Shown: positions 54,141 through 63,918 of the stretch, one piece after another
How positions within the stretch are numbered: the first letter of the stretch is position 1
Layout: the number at the start of each line of letters is the position of its first letter
Source of the DNA: Halalkalibacter oceani
Lineage (GTDB): Bacteria > Bacillota > Bacilli > Bacillales > Bacillaceae_D
Length of the DNA: 64,000 bases
Direction: 5' to 3'
NCBI RefSeq assembly: GCF_023715605.1
Contig: NZ_JAMBOL010000001.1
Coordinates: forward strand, 310,001-374,000
The notes under the pieces: model-generated
Told to the model about the DNA's origin: nothing
The model's input: only the letters and a program-made list of their open reading frames with translations
The model's database searches: none
Translations under genes and position numbers: made by a program

Positions 54141-55736
54141 ATGCGTATGAAGAAACTATTTCTGCCGATGTTCATGATGATGCTGGCGATTGTAATCGCC
54201 GGCTGTAGCAGCTCAAGCACGACGGACTCTACAGATGATGAGAACAGCCCGAGCGACGGGACGGATGAAGAACAGGTGAGCGGCGGCGAGTTGCGGGCGG
54301 CGATCGGTCAGCAGCCTGAAACGCTTGACCCGCATATGAGTACGGGCGCGACGGTCAAATATGTGACGAGACATATTTTCGAAGGGCTTTTAGCCGCCGA
54401 CTCTAGCTTCCAGCCGCAGCCGATGCTGGCGGAATCATGGGAGATTAGCGATGATGGCACGATCTATACCTTTCATTTACGAGAAGGCGTGGAGTTTCAC
54501 AATGGAAAAGAGATGACAGCCGAAGATGTGACAGCGTCGATGAACCGCTGGCTGGAGCAATCCTCTGTCGCGACTCAGATTATGGGGGAAGACGCTTATT
54601 TCCAGGAGGAAGACGACTACACCGTCACGCTGCATTTGGAGGAAGCGAGATTAACAGCGATTGACGCGATCGCTTCGCCGAAGCAATTCGCCGGCATTAT
54701 GCCGAAAGAGGTGATTGAGGCTGCTGATTCCACCGGGATTACCGATTATGTCGGAACCGGTCCATTCAAATTCGTGGAATGGAGGCAGGATCAGTACATT
54801 CATTTTGAAAAATTTGAGCAGTATCAGCCGGTTGATTTTCCGGCAGACGGACTGGCCGGAGAGAAAGTCGCCATAGTAGATGATCTGTTCTTTGACATCG
54901 TCACGGATTCCTCGACACAATTAGCCGGAATTCAAACAGGTCAATATGATATTGCCTATACATTGCCGAACGATAATTATGAACAGCTGTTAGATGATCC
55001 GGCGATTAACACGATGACGGATCTTTACGGGAATTCCTTCCACCATTTTAACAAAAAAGAGGGAATCTTCACCGATTTCAAGATGAGACAAGCGGTTAAC
55101 GCTGCCGTCAGCAATGAAGAAATTATGCTGGGCGGCTGGTCACATCCGGATTTGTACAGCCTCAACTCAAGCTACATGGGCGAAAGCCAAGTGTGGTACA
55201 GCGAGGCAGGCGCAGACGAGTATGACCAGGCTGATCCGGATAAAGCGGCGCAGCTATTAGAAGAAGCCGGCTATAACGGCGAGGAGGTCGTTATTTTGAC
55301 AAACAATGACAGTGAGCTGTATAACACGTCAGTGATCTTGCATGAGCAATTGAGTCAGCTCGGGATGAATGTCAAGCTTGATGTATATGACCGGGCGACG
55401 TATTCTGAACGCCGGACAAATTCGGCGAACTGGGATTTACTGGCGGTTGGGTTGTCAACGGTCACTACGCCTTCCCAGCATTTGTCTCTCAGTGCCTCAT
55501 GGTATGGATGGACGGAGGATGAGACGGTACATCAAATGCTGGCGGAGATTGAAGCAGTATCAACATTGGAAGAGGGGACGGCAATCTGGGATGATCTGCA
55601 GGCGTATTTATGGACGGAATATTTGCCGGGGACGAAGCACGGTGACTATTACTACTATATTGCAGCGAGAGACAACGTCGAAGGAGTGACGATTCTCGAA
55701 GGGCCGATTTTATGGAACACAAGTGTAAATAAGTAA
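54141..55736 (+). CDS. Oligopeptide ABC transporter substrate-binding lipoprotein
   Basis: A family-5 extracellular solute-binding protein of about 531 residues. The signal peptide ends in a lipobox IAGC with lipidation at about Cys22, followed by a S/D/T/E-rich linker. The domain begins ELRAAIGQQPETLDPHMS and has the usual AESWEISDDGTIYTFHLREGVEFHNGKEMTAEDV block. ATG 54126 is in frame; ATG 54141 gives MRMKKLF with a weak RBS. It binds a peptide or similar ligand outside the cell. Confidence 0.9.
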   Translation: MRMKKLFLPMFMMMLAIVIAGCSSSSTTDSTDDENSPSDGTDEEQVSGGELRAAIGQQPETLDPHMSTGATVKYVTRHIFEGLLAADSSFQPQPMLAESWEISDDGTIYTFHLREGVEFHNGKEMTAEDVTASMNRWLEQSSVATQIMGEDAYFQEEDDYTVTLHLEEARLTAIDAIASPKQFAGIMPKEVIEAADSTGITDYVGTGPFKFVEWRQDQYIHFEKFEQYQPVDFPADGLAGEKVAIVDDLFFDIVTDSSTQLAGIQTGQYDIAYTLPNDNYEQLLDDPAINTMTDLYGNSFHHFNKKEGIFTDFKMRQAVNAAVSNEEIMLGGWSHPDLYSLNSSYMGESQVWYSEAGADEYDQADPDKAAQLLEEAGYNGEEVVILTNNDSELYNTSVILHEQLSQLGMNVKLDVYDRATYSERRTNSANWDLLAVGLSTVTTPSQHLSLSASWYGWTEDETVHQMLAEIEAVSTLEEGTAIWDDLQAYLWTEYLPGTKHGDYYYYIAARDNVEGVTILEGPILWNTSVNK

Positions 55737-55740
55737 CGGA

Positions 55741-55781
55741 GGCGGGGGAAGCGGGCTTCGATCTGCTTTACCCCTGTCGCC
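55741..55781 (+). promoter_or_regulatory. Intercistronic stem-loop after the binding-protein gene
   Basis: GGCG-GGGGAAGC pairs with GCTT-CCCC-CGCC arms and no T-run follows. Such hairpins commonly stabilise the 3' end of binding-protein mRNA and lower downstream permease expression; that role is inferred. Confidence 0.5.
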
Positions 55782-55834
55782 CTGGTTGAAGCACCACTTA
55801 TTCGAAAGATGACGTTGAATAAAGGAGTTTCGAA

Positions 55835-56794
55835 ATGAAAAATTATTTACTATATTTGACGAAACGAGTCCTGTCCCTTATCCCTGTATTATTTGTCGTC
55901 TCAGTCATTGTTTTTCTCATTATTCATATGACGCCGGGAGATCCGGCAATCGTGATGCTCGGTGAGGATGCGACGGCAGAGCAAGTTGAGGAACTCCGGC
56001 AACAGCTCGGACTTGATCTCCCTTTACACGAGCAGTATTTGAATTGGGTGCTTGGTGCGCTTCAGGTTGATTTAGGCTCTTCTTATTTCATGAGGGAACC
56101 TGTCACCGAAGCAATCATGAACCATCTTGGACCGACGATTTCACTGACGATTCTTTCTCAAATGATCGCGCTCTTAATCGCGATTCCAATTGGTATTTTT
56201 GCCGCCAGACGTCGCGGTACAATGGCGGATCAATCGGTGATGGGTGTTTCTTTATTAGGAATGTCCGTCCCTAACTTTATTCTCGGCCTGCTGACGATGC
56301 TGATGTTTGGTGTCATTTTGCGCTGGCTGCCGGTTGCCGGCTATGCCCCGTTAAGCGCCGGACTTTGGGAGCATATGAAATATTTAATCCTCCCCGCTGT
56401 CTCCTTAGGAACATTACAGGCCGCGCTGATTACGCGCATTACCCGTTCTTCGATGCTGGAAGTATTAAATAACAACTATATTAAAAGTGCCAGAGCGAAA
56501 GGGGTGAAAGAAAGGCAGATTATTTACTTCCATGCGTTTCGAAATGCCTTTTTGCCGATTTTAACTGTAATCGGGCAAACGTTTGGCGGGTTAATTGCCG
56601 GTGCAGTTATTACGGAAACGATCTTTAATATTCCGGGTATCGGCCAGCTGACGATTAATTCAATCGAACGACGCGATTACCCGATCATTCAAGGTGTCAT
56701 ATTCTTTGTCGCGATTGCCTATGTCGGCATTAATTTATTCGTCGATCTCCTCTACGGCTTCATTAATCCGAGGGTCCGGCTGGAAAAGAACTAG
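55835..56794 (+). CDS. Peptide ABC transporter permease, DppB type
   Basis: A 319-residue permease with six helices. The N-terminus MKNYLLYLTKRVLSLIPVLFVVS and the motif IIHMTPGDPAIVMLGEDAT are typical. The cytoplasmic EAA loop (YIKSARAKGVKERQIIYFHAFRNA, about 213-236) contacts the ATPases. It pairs with the next gene. Confidence 0.93.
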   Translation: MKNYLLYLTKRVLSLIPVLFVVSVIVFLIIHMTPGDPAIVMLGEDATAEQVEELRQQLGLDLPLHEQYLNWVLGALQVDLGSSYFMREPVTEAIMNHLGPTISLTILSQMIALLIAIPIGIFAARRRGTMADQSVMGVSLLGMSVPNFILGLLTMLMFGVILRWLPVAGYAPLSAGLWEHMKYLILPAVSLGTLQAALITRITRSSMLEVLNNNYIKSARAKGVKERQIIYFHAFRNAFLPILTVIGQTFGGLIAGAVITETIFNIPGIGQLTINSIERRDYPIIQGVIFFVAIAYVGINLFVDLLYGFINPRVRLEKN

Positions 56795-56813
56795 AAAGGA
56801 GGGTCAGATCGCC

Positions 56814-57746
56814 ATGGAAATCGCTCAAAATAGCGGGAGAGTCATTGACGTTCAGCGCCAGCTGCTGAAAAATCAAAGAAGTTTGCTCGTTCGCCGCCTG
56901 CTCGGCAATAAGCAGATTGTATTCGGAAGTGTCATTTTAACGATGTTTGTCCTGTTTGCTTTGATCGGGCCGATGATCGCCCCCTATGGTCCTTATGAAA
57001 TGTCGGTCAGCGACCGGCTGCAGCCTCCCAGTGCTGATCATTGGTTTGGGACGGACAATTTTGGCCGCGATATTTTTTACCGGGTGGCGATCGGGGCGCG
57101 AGTATCGCTCGGTGTCGGACTGTCAGTAGCGGTCCTTTCCTCAATTATTGGGCTGGTGGTCGGCTTATATGCCAGCTACTACCGGACGTTGGATCATATT
57201 CTGATGCGGATCTGTGACGGGCTCATGTCGATCCCGGCGATTTTACTGGCGATTGCCTTCATGGCCGCTTTAGGACCGAACACGATCAACATCGTCATCG
57301 CCTTAACGATTGTGTTCAGTCCCTATATCGCCCGGGTTGTCCGTTCGTCGGCATTGGTCGTCCGGGAGCAAACGTATATTGAAGCGATGAAAGCACAGGG
57401 GGCAAGGTCGTGGCGGATTATTTTAAAGCATATTGCTCCGAACACCATCTCACCTTTATTCGTTCAGGCATCGTTCATTTTTGCCGACGCGATTATCACG
57501 GAAGCGGGGTTAAGCTTCCTCGGGGCAGGAGTGCCGGCTCCGGATCCAAGCTGGGGAAATATTTTAGCTGACGGCAAACTGGTGATCTATAATGCCTGGT
57601 GGATGATTGTTTTTCCTGGCGCCGCTCTTATTTTATCGGTATTGAGTATTAATTTACTAGGTGACGGGCTGCGCGATTTACTTGATCCTCATGTTGGCAA
57701 TAGCAAAAAAATCAAGAGGAAAAAGGCAAAAGTAAAGGCTGGCTAA
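56814..57746 (+). CDS. Peptide ABC transporter permease, DppC type
   Basis: A 310-residue second permease. The N-terminal cytoplasmic helix is followed by APYGPYEMSVSDRLQPPSADHWFGTDNFGRDIFYR (split across about 65-95), the DppC/OppC hallmark. The EAA loop is YIEAMKAQGARSWRIILKHIAPN. The open frame from 56694 overlaps dppB; AAAGGAGGG fixes ATG 56814. Confidence 0.93.
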   Translation: MEIAQNSGRVIDVQRQLLKNQRSLLVRRLLGNKQIVFGSVILTMFVLFALIGPMIAPYGPYEMSVSDRLQPPSADHWFGTDNFGRDIFYRVAIGARVSLGVGLSVAVLSSIIGLVVGLYASYYRTLDHILMRICDGLMSIPAILLAIAFMAALGPNTINIVIALTIVFSPYIARVVRSSALVVREQTYIEAMKAQGARSWRIILKHIAPNTISPLFVQASFIFADAIITEAGLSFLGAGVPAPDPSWGNILADGKLVIYNAWWMIVFPGAALILSVLSINLLGDGLRDLLDPHVGNSKKIKRKKAKVKAG

Positions 57747-57774
57747 TTGACGAATATCGAAATGGGAGTGAAGA

Positions 57775-58788
57775 ATGATGAAGAAGCAATCACTGTTAGA
57801 TGTGCAGGAGCTAAAAACGAATTTTTATACGGAGCGCGGGGTTGTGACCGCTGTTGACGGAATCTCATTCTCCGTTGAAGAAGGAGAAATTGTCGGTGTT
57901 GTCGGAGAATCGGGCTGTGGAAAAAGTGTGACCTCCCAATCAATTCTTCGTTTATTCGATGAGAAATACTCGGTCGAATATGAAGGCTCGATCCTGTTTA
58001 AAGGGGAAAGTCTGCTCGAAAAAACATTGGCGGAAATGCAGGATATACGCGGAAACGAGATTTCAATGATTTTTCAGGACCCATCCAGCTCGTTAAATCC
58101 TGTCTACACGATCGGGCGTCAGGTGGCCGAAGCCATTTTGCTGCACAAGGATATTACCAGAAAAGAAGCCTATCAGAAAGCAGTCAAATTACTGGAGCTG
58201 ACCGGCATCCCTTCGCCGGAAAAGAGGGCGCTTGAGTATCCTCATCAATTATCCGGGGGGATGCTGCAGCGGGTCATGATTGCGATGGCCTTGGCATGCG
58301 AGCCGAAGTTGCTGATTGCCGATGAGCCGACAACCGCTCTTGATGTGACAATTCAAGCACAAATATTGGATTTAATTGTGCGGCTAAATCAGGAAATCGG
58401 CATGGGAGTAATGTTTATCACGCATGATTTAGGCGTGGTCGCCCAGGTTTGCAACCGGGTGATTGTCATGTATCTCGGCCAGGTCGTCGAAGAGGCCGAC
58501 GTGCGAACACTATTTACCGAGCCGCTGCACCCTTACACGAAAGGACTCTTACATTCCATTCCGAAGCTGGACGGGGAAAGGGCAGAAAAGCTGCATGTCA
58601 TCGAAGGGACGGTTCCGTCTTTAACCAATGTTCCGACCGGCTGCCGCTTTGCCGACCGCTGCCCGCAGGCTGATGCGACGTGCCTTGAGCATGCGCCAGC
58701 TCTTGAGGCACAAAATGATGGTCATAAAGTGAGGTGCTGGCATGCAAGTGCTCAAAAAGAGGTGGAGACATATGTCGCTACAAACTAG
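57775..58788 (+). CDS. Peptide ABC transporter ATP-binding protein, DppD type
   Basis: A 337-residue ATPase. Walker A GESGCGKS (about 44-51), signature LSGGMLQRV (about 160) and Walker B LLIADEPTTALD are intact. The C-terminal oligopeptide region has cysteines in GCRFADRCPQADATC, which may bind a 4Fe-4S cluster in this family. ATG 57775 and 57778 are both possible. It overlaps the next gene by 17 nt from that gene's ATG 58772. Confidence 0.94.
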   Translation: MMKKQSLLDVQELKTNFYTERGVVTAVDGISFSVEEGEIVGVVGESGCGKSVTSQSILRLFDEKYSVEYEGSILFKGESLLEKTLAEMQDIRGNEISMIFQDPSSSLNPVYTIGRQVAEAILLHKDITRKEAYQKAVKLLELTGIPSPEKRALEYPHQLSGGMLQRVMIAMALACEPKLLIADEPTTALDVTIQAQILDLIVRLNQEIGMGVMFITHDLGVVAQVCNRVIVMYLGQVVEEADVRTLFTEPLHPYTKGLLHSIPKLDGERAEKLHVIEGTVPSLTNVPTGCRFADRCPQADATCLEHAPALEAQNDGHKVRCWHASAQKEVETYVATN

Positions 58789-59758
58789 CACACCGGTTTT
58801 AGAAGTCGAAAGCTTGAAAAAGCATTTTGTGATGACGGGGTCGTTCGGAAAGCTTGGTGGGGTGAAGGGAGTTGTCAAGGCGGTTAACAATGTATCGTTT
58901 ACGATCCATCAGAATGAAACGTACGGACTCGTCGGCGAATCCGGCTGTGGAAAAAGTACATTAAGCCGCACCCTTTTAAAATTAATCAGCTCGACCGACG
59001 GCAAAGTGAAATATGCCAACAAAGATATTTTGCAGCTGAAGGGGAGTGAACTGCGCCATGTCCGCAGAGATGTGCAAATGGTTTTTCAAGATCCGTACAC
59101 TTCGTTAAATCCGCGGCAGCGCGTCGGCCAGATTTTAGAGGAACCGCTTCTCATTCATTCGATTGGCACGAAAAAAGAGCGAATGGAAATAATGAGCGAC
59201 ATGCTTGAAAAGGTCGGGATGCAAGCTGACCACTTTTACCGCTATCCTCATGAACTTTCAGGTGGTCAACGACAAAGAGTCGGGTTAGCGCGGGCGTTAG
59301 TCGTCAATCCGAAAATCTTAATTTTAGATGAACCCGTCTCCGCATTAGACGTTTCGATTCAATCGCAAATCATTAACTTACTGGAAGAATTGCAAGCCGA
59401 GTTTAACTTGTCCTATCTATTTATCGCTCATGACATGGGGGTCGTCCGCCATATTTCAGATCGAATAGGGGTGATGTATCTTGGAAATCTTGTCGAAGAA
59501 GGGCCGACGGAACGGATCTTTCAGCATCCACTCCACCCGTACACGAAAGCATTGCTTTCAGCAGTCCCTGTTGCCAATCCCGATTATAAAAGAGAGCGAA
59601 TCATGTTAAAGGGGGAAATCCCGTCCCCCTTTGATTTACCCTCAGGCTGTGTTTTTCATACGAGATGTCCTTTTGCTGAAGAACAATGCAAGACGGAAGT
59701 ACCACAAAGAACTGAAAACGCCGCCGATCATTTTGTCTCCTGTCATTTGTATCACTAA
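58772..59758 (+). CDS. Peptide ABC transporter ATP-binding protein, DppF type
   Basis: A 328-residue ATPase partner. Walker A GESGCGKSTLS, signature LSGGQRQRVGLARAL and Walker B ILILDEPVSALD are present. The C-terminal cysteines lie in GCVFHTRCPFAEEQC. ATG 58742 is in frame but GAGGTGGAG favours ATG 58772 (MSLQTSTPVLEVESLKKHF). Confidence 0.93.
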   Translation: MSLQTSTPVLEVESLKKHFVMTGSFGKLGGVKGVVKAVNNVSFTIHQNETYGLVGESGCGKSTLSRTLLKLISSTDGKVKYANKDILQLKGSELRHVRRDVQMVFQDPYTSLNPRQRVGQILEEPLLIHSIGTKKERMEIMSDMLEKVGMQADHFYRYPHELSGGQRQRVGLARALVVNPKILILDEPVSALDVSIQSQIINLLEELQAEFNLSYLFIAHDMGVVRHISDRIGVMYLGNLVEEGPTERIFQHPLHPYTKALLSAVPVANPDYKRERIMLKGEIPSPFDLPSGCVFHTRCPFAEEQCKTEVPQRTENAADHFVSCHLYH

Positions 59759-59792
59759 TCGTTTTCAAAAAATGAAGAAAGCAGGTGGTTTC

Positions 59793-61097
59793 ATGGTTTC
59801 GTTTGTCGCCACAGGTGACAGTTTTATTACGAGAAAAATCGCGGACAGAGGTTCATCGTTTACGGAACTGGCGGCTCTACTCAACAGTGCCGACGTCCGC
59901 TTCACGAATCTTGAAACGACGACTCATCATGCTGAAGGGGTTCCGGCAGCCGTAAGTGGAGGAACGTGGGCGATGTCACCGCCTTATGTGTTACGTGAGC
60001 TGAAGGACTATGGCTTTAATCTCATCGCCTGGGCAAACAATCATACGCTTGATTATTCGCATGGCGGTCTTCGCGCGACGGAAACGTATTTGAACGAACA
60101 TGAATTTGTCCATGCCGGAGTCGGAGAGAACCTCGCGAAAGCCAGTGAGCCGCGCTATTTGGAAACACCGTCCGGAAGAGTAGCGCTCATTGCGGCGACA
60201 TCGAGCTTTCATGAGTCGGCGGCCGCAGGGGAGCAACGGCCGGATATGGTCGGCCGGCCCGGAGTCAACCCTTTGCGCTATCACACGGTTCATCACATCA
60301 CAAGGGAGAAAATGAATGAGCTGAAACGGATTGCCGACACGGTGGATATCAACGCGGAGCGTAATATCCGCATAAAAAATGGGTATGAGGTAGCAAAGCG
60401 CGATGGGACCTTTCCGTTTGGCCAATACCTTTTCAAAGAGTCTGAGCAGGAAGGAAAAGCAACGGCTCCGAATGCGGAAGACGTTGAGCGGATCACGAAG
60501 GCGATCTCGGAGGCGAAAAGACAGGCGGACTATGTCCTGCTGAGCATTCATGCTCATGAAATGAAGGGGGAATCGAAGGAGCTGCCAGCTGATTTTCTTG
60601 AAACATTTGCCCGCCTGTGCATCGACGCCGGGGCGCACGCCGTCATTGGTCACGGTCCGCATATTATTAGAGCGATTGAAATCTACAAAAACCGTCCGAT
60701 CTTTTATAGTCTCGGCAACTTTATTTTCCAAAATGAAACGGTCACTCACTTACCGGACGATTTTTACAAAAAATATGGGCTCAGTCATGCCAACACGGTT
60801 GCCGACGCCCTTGATGCAAGATCCTTGCAAAATACGAGAGGCTATGTGACGCAGCCGGAAATCTGGGCCTCGTATTTGCCATATTGGAAAATGGAAAATG
60901 GCGAAGTAAAGGAGCTGATGCTATATCCGCTTGAACTCGGCTTTGAAAAAACGCGCTACAACAAGGGAAATCCGGCGATTGATCGCAATAAGGAGATTTT
61001 GCTTACATTAAAAGAGCTTTCTAAGCCTTACGGAACGGAGATTGAGATTGAAGATGAGGTCGGTCGTGTCGTGTTGAAAGCCAGTGCGCTTGTCTGA
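59793..61097 (+). CDS. CapA-family metallophosphatase-like protein
   Basis: A 434-residue protein of the CapA / poly-gamma-glutamate synthesis family (calcineurin-like fold). Typical motifs: VSFVATGDSFITRKI at the start, RFTNLETT (about 36-43), WANNHTLDYSHGG (about 79-91), LSIHAHEM (about 250) and VIGHGPHIIRAIEIYKNRPIFYSLGNFIF (split about 283-312). It lacks the N-terminal membrane anchor of true CapA, so it should be cytoplasmic. The start at ATG 59793 follows AGGTGG; ATG 59772 has no RBS. Its place behind a peptide transporter argues for a hydrolytic role on the imported compound, not capsule synthesis. Confidence 0.82.
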   Translation: MVSFVATGDSFITRKIADRGSSFTELAALLNSADVRFTNLETTTHHAEGVPAAVSGGTWAMSPPYVLRELKDYGFNLIAWANNHTLDYSHGGLRATETYLNEHEFVHAGVGENLAKASEPRYLETPSGRVALIAATSSFHESAAAGEQRPDMVGRPGVNPLRYHTVHHITREKMNELKRIADTVDINAERNIRIKNGYEVAKRDGTFPFGQYLFKESEQEGKATAPNAEDVERITKAISEAKRQADYVLLSIHAHEMKGESKELPADFLETFARLCIDAGAHAVIGHGPHIIRAIEIYKNRPIFYSLGNFIFQNETVTHLPDDFYKKYGLSHANTVADALDARSLQNTRGYVTQPEIWASYLPYWKMENGEVKELMLYPLELGFEKTRYNKGNPAIDRNKEILLTLKELSKPYGTEIEIEDEVGRVVLKASALV

Positions 61098-61137
61098 GAA
61101 TCAACGCAAATGAAAATATAGTAGGAGATGATGAAAA

Positions 61138-62550
61138 ATGATTCCATCTGTAGCGTATCAGGAGCGTTTAGCCGAAATCATTGATAGCAAACGGGAGAAG
61201 CTGATCGGACTAAGTGATGACATTTGGGAGCTTTGTGAAACGAAATTTGAAGAATATCAGTCCGCCGAGCGGTTATGTCTCGCATTGGAAGAGGAAGGGT
61301 TTGAGGTTGTCCGCAATGCGGGAGGAGTCGCGACGGCGTTTACCGGGACATTTGGCAGCGGTGGCCCAACGATCGCCCTGCTCGGGGAATACGATGCCTT
61401 GCCGGGACTTAGTCAAAAAGCGGGGGTAGCTGACAAGGAACCGCTTCAGCCTGGCGGAAGCGGTCATGGATGCGGTCATAATCTTTTAGGAGTAGGAGCG
61501 TTGGCGGCCGCATTCGCCGTTAAGCACTATCTGGAAGAGCAGCGTATCCAGGCGACGGTCCGCTATTATGGCTGTCCCGCTGAAGAAGGAGGCGGAGGAA
61601 AGGCGTATATGGTGCGGGCTGGACTGTTCGATGATGTCGATATCGCACTGACATGGCATCCGATGGATGAAAATAAGGCAAATCATGCGACGATGCTGGC
61701 AACAGCGCAAATCTATTTTCAATTTAAAGGAGTCAGTTCTCATGCCGGCGCCAAGCCTCACTTAGGGAGAAGCGCCCTCGATGCGGTCGAGCTGATGAAT
61801 GTCGGCGCCAATTATGTAAGGGAGCACATTATTCCAGAAGCAAGAGTCCATTACGCGATCACAAATACAGGCGGCTTTGCCCCGAATATTGTGCCGTCTG
61901 AGGCGGAGGTGCTGTATAAAGTGCGGGCGCCGGAAACAGGGCAGGTGAAAGAATTGATTGAGCGAATCACAAATATCGCGAAGGGGGCGGCATTGATGAC
62001 CGGAACGGAAATGGAGCTGCAATTTGACGGATCCTCGGCCGAGCTGATCCCGAACTCCGCCTTGGCCGCTTTGCTAGCTGAAAATTTCAAAAAGATCGGG
62101 ACTGAGCAATATACGCAGGAGGAAATTGATTTCGCCCGTACGATACAGGCAAGCTTTACAGAACAGCAGATGGACGTTGTCCGCCGCAATCAGAATAAAG
62201 CTATTTCAAATGACGTCACCCCTTTTTCAACGACGCTCGGCTTTATGCCGGGTTCGACAGATGTCGGGGACGTCAGCTGGAAAGTCCCGACAGGCAAAAT
62301 TTACGCAACCACTTGTGCCTACGGGACTCCGTTTCATTCATGGCAGCTCGTGACCCAGGGAAAGTCATCGATTGCTCATAAAGGGATGCTCCTGGCCGGC
62401 AAGGTGCTGGCGGCAACAGCGGTTGATTTAATCGAACAGCCGGATTTAATCATTGAAGCGAAAAGGGAATTCCGTGAACAGCTCAACGGAAAACAGTACG
62501 AATCGTTAATCCCTGCTGATGCCAAGCCGTCACCGGTTAGAAAGGCGTAA
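61138..62550 (+). CDS. M20D amidohydrolase, AbgB-like
   Basis: A 470-residue M20D metal-dependent amidohydrolase related to AbgB (p-aminobenzoyl-glutamate hydrolase subunit) and other aminoacylases. Metal-binding motifs are HGCGHN (about 114), PAEEGGGGKAYM (about 146) and WHPMDEN. The dimer/lid domain includes SSHAGAKPHLGRSALDAVELMN (split about 201-222). It cleaves an amide, typically an acyl-amino acid or folate catabolite. It lies 40 bp after the CapA-like gene. Confidence 0.88.
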   Translation: MIPSVAYQERLAEIIDSKREKLIGLSDDIWELCETKFEEYQSAERLCLALEEEGFEVVRNAGGVATAFTGTFGSGGPTIALLGEYDALPGLSQKAGVADKEPLQPGGSGHGCGHNLLGVGALAAAFAVKHYLEEQRIQATVRYYGCPAEEGGGGKAYMVRAGLFDDVDIALTWHPMDENKANHATMLATAQIYFQFKGVSSHAGAKPHLGRSALDAVELMNVGANYVREHIIPEARVHYAITNTGGFAPNIVPSEAEVLYKVRAPETGQVKELIERITNIAKGAALMTGTEMELQFDGSSAELIPNSALAALLAENFKKIGTEQYTQEEIDFARTIQASFTEQQMDVVRRNQNKAISNDVTPFSTTLGFMPGSTDVGDVSWKVPTGKIYATTCAYGTPFHSWQLVTQGKSSIAHKGMLLAGKVLAATAVDLIEQPDLIIEAKREFREQLNGKQYESLIPADAKPSPVRKA

Positions 62551-62576
62551 AAACGATCATCGATCGAGGCCATGCC

Positions 62577-63845
62577 ATGCTGCCGAGCCACTTTTTTAGA
62601 AAATATGCCATTTATGCCGGATTACTGTTTTTTGCGATTAATGGAATGGTTCAGCCTTTCTTTACGTTGTACGCTCAGGAAATCGGCGCATCGACGGCGG
62701 CAATTGGTTTTATGGTCACACTGCGGGCGTTGCTGCCGATCTTTATTGCGCTTCCCTCTGGTCAATTAATCGATTCAATTGGACCGATGAAAATGCTGAT
62801 ATTCGGTTGTTTTTTACTCGTGCTTTCCTTGTTTACGACGTTTATCGCCACAGGGCTGTGGACATTGGCTCTTTCGCAGCTATTATTAGGAGCAAGCATG
62901 GTGATCACGACTTCTTCCTTTCAAGTGATGGTATCAGAAGGTGATAAACGCGAACGCGACGGCAATATTAAAAAATACTCAATGGGGATGTCAGCTGGTG
63001 GAATGATTGGTCCGCTGCTCGGAGGCTTAATCGTCTCGCTTTTTGCTACGGATTTAATCGGGTATCGGATGTCCTTTCTTTTTTCAACGGCGGTGGCCGC
63101 GATCTGGTTGTTTGGTTCCATCGTTCTTTCACGTTATTATCCTCATCCTGATCCTGCCAAAGCCGCCGTTCAGCCGCGTGAGCTCCTCAAGGTACAAGGT
63201 GTCGCCAACAGTTATGTAAGCGGTGTTCACCTGACGAAAAACCGCGCTGTTCAATTTGGCCTGATCGGCACATTTTTAATTATGTACATTCAAGCAATCT
63301 ATATGAGTTTTATGCCGCTTTACTTGCATGAGCTAGGTTATGGTACATGGATGATTTCAATCATTATCGCGGAAAAAGGTTTATCCGGTATCCTGGCGAT
63401 GCTTTTGCTCGGATGGGTGATGAAGCATGCGCAGCTTGAACGCATCTTGATTACGGCGGGAATGATTGCCGCTGTATGTGTAGCGATTACCCCATTGGTC
63501 AGCTTTCATATCGGAAGCATCATTCTTTTGGTGCTTGTTATGGGAGCTGCTGTCGGGATTAATATGCCTGTCAGCATGATGATTATGGTCAATCATACGA
63601 AAGATGCAGACAGGGGGAAAGTCATGGGATTGAGGCTTCTGATGAACCGCTTTTCACAGGTCATCAGTCCCGCCGCGTTCGGCTTGTTAGGGCATACGTT
63701 AGGGCTGACGGCTGCCTTTTATACAGGTGGTATTTTTCTTGTCAGCACGATGTGCGGCTTTTCGATTTTCAGTAGTCGAAAGTTGAAATTGACATCAGCT
63801 GACGGGGCCAATAAACAACAGCAAAAGCGGGTGCGGGCTCCGTAA
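62577..63845 (+). CDS. MFS transporter
   Basis: A 422-residue, about 12-helix major facilitator. Early sequence FRKYAIYAGLLFFAINGMVQPFFTLYAQEIGAS and a mid-protein loop are typical of drug/metabolite carriers. The start ATG 62577 has only GAGG upstream. It lies 26 bp after the AbgB-like gene and before a strong terminator, so it is the last gene of the cluster and may export a product or import a related substrate. Substrate unknown. Confidence 0.85.
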   Translation: MLPSHFFRKYAIYAGLLFFAINGMVQPFFTLYAQEIGASTAAIGFMVTLRALLPIFIALPSGQLIDSIGPMKMLIFGCFLLVLSLFTTFIATGLWTLALSQLLLGASMVITTSSFQVMVSEGDKRERDGNIKKYSMGMSAGGMIGPLLGGLIVSLFATDLIGYRMSFLFSTAVAAIWLFGSIVLSRYYPHPDPAKAAVQPRELLKVQGVANSYVSGVHLTKNRAVQFGLIGTFLIMYIQAIYMSFMPLYLHELGYGTWMISIIIAEKGLSGILAMLLLGWVMKHAQLERILITAGMIAAVCVAITPLVSFHIGSIILLVLVMGAAVGINMPVSMMIMVNHTKDADRGKVMGLRLLMNRFSQVISPAAFGLLGHTLGLTAAFYTGGIFLVSTMCGFSIFSSRKLKLTSADGANKQQQKRVRAP

Positions 63846-63872
63846 AAATGATTCTTTACGAACCACCTGAAG

Positions 63873-63918
63873 GGGATATGGCGCAAGGAAAATCGACGCC
63901 ATATCCTTTGTTTATTTT
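63873..63918 (+). terminator. Terminator of the peptide-uptake operon
   Basis: GGATATGGCG pairs perfectly with CGCCATATCC (63874-63883, 63897-63906), preceded by AGG and followed by TTTGTTTATTTT. Downstream, 63919-64000 holds no recognisable gene. Confidence 0.88.
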
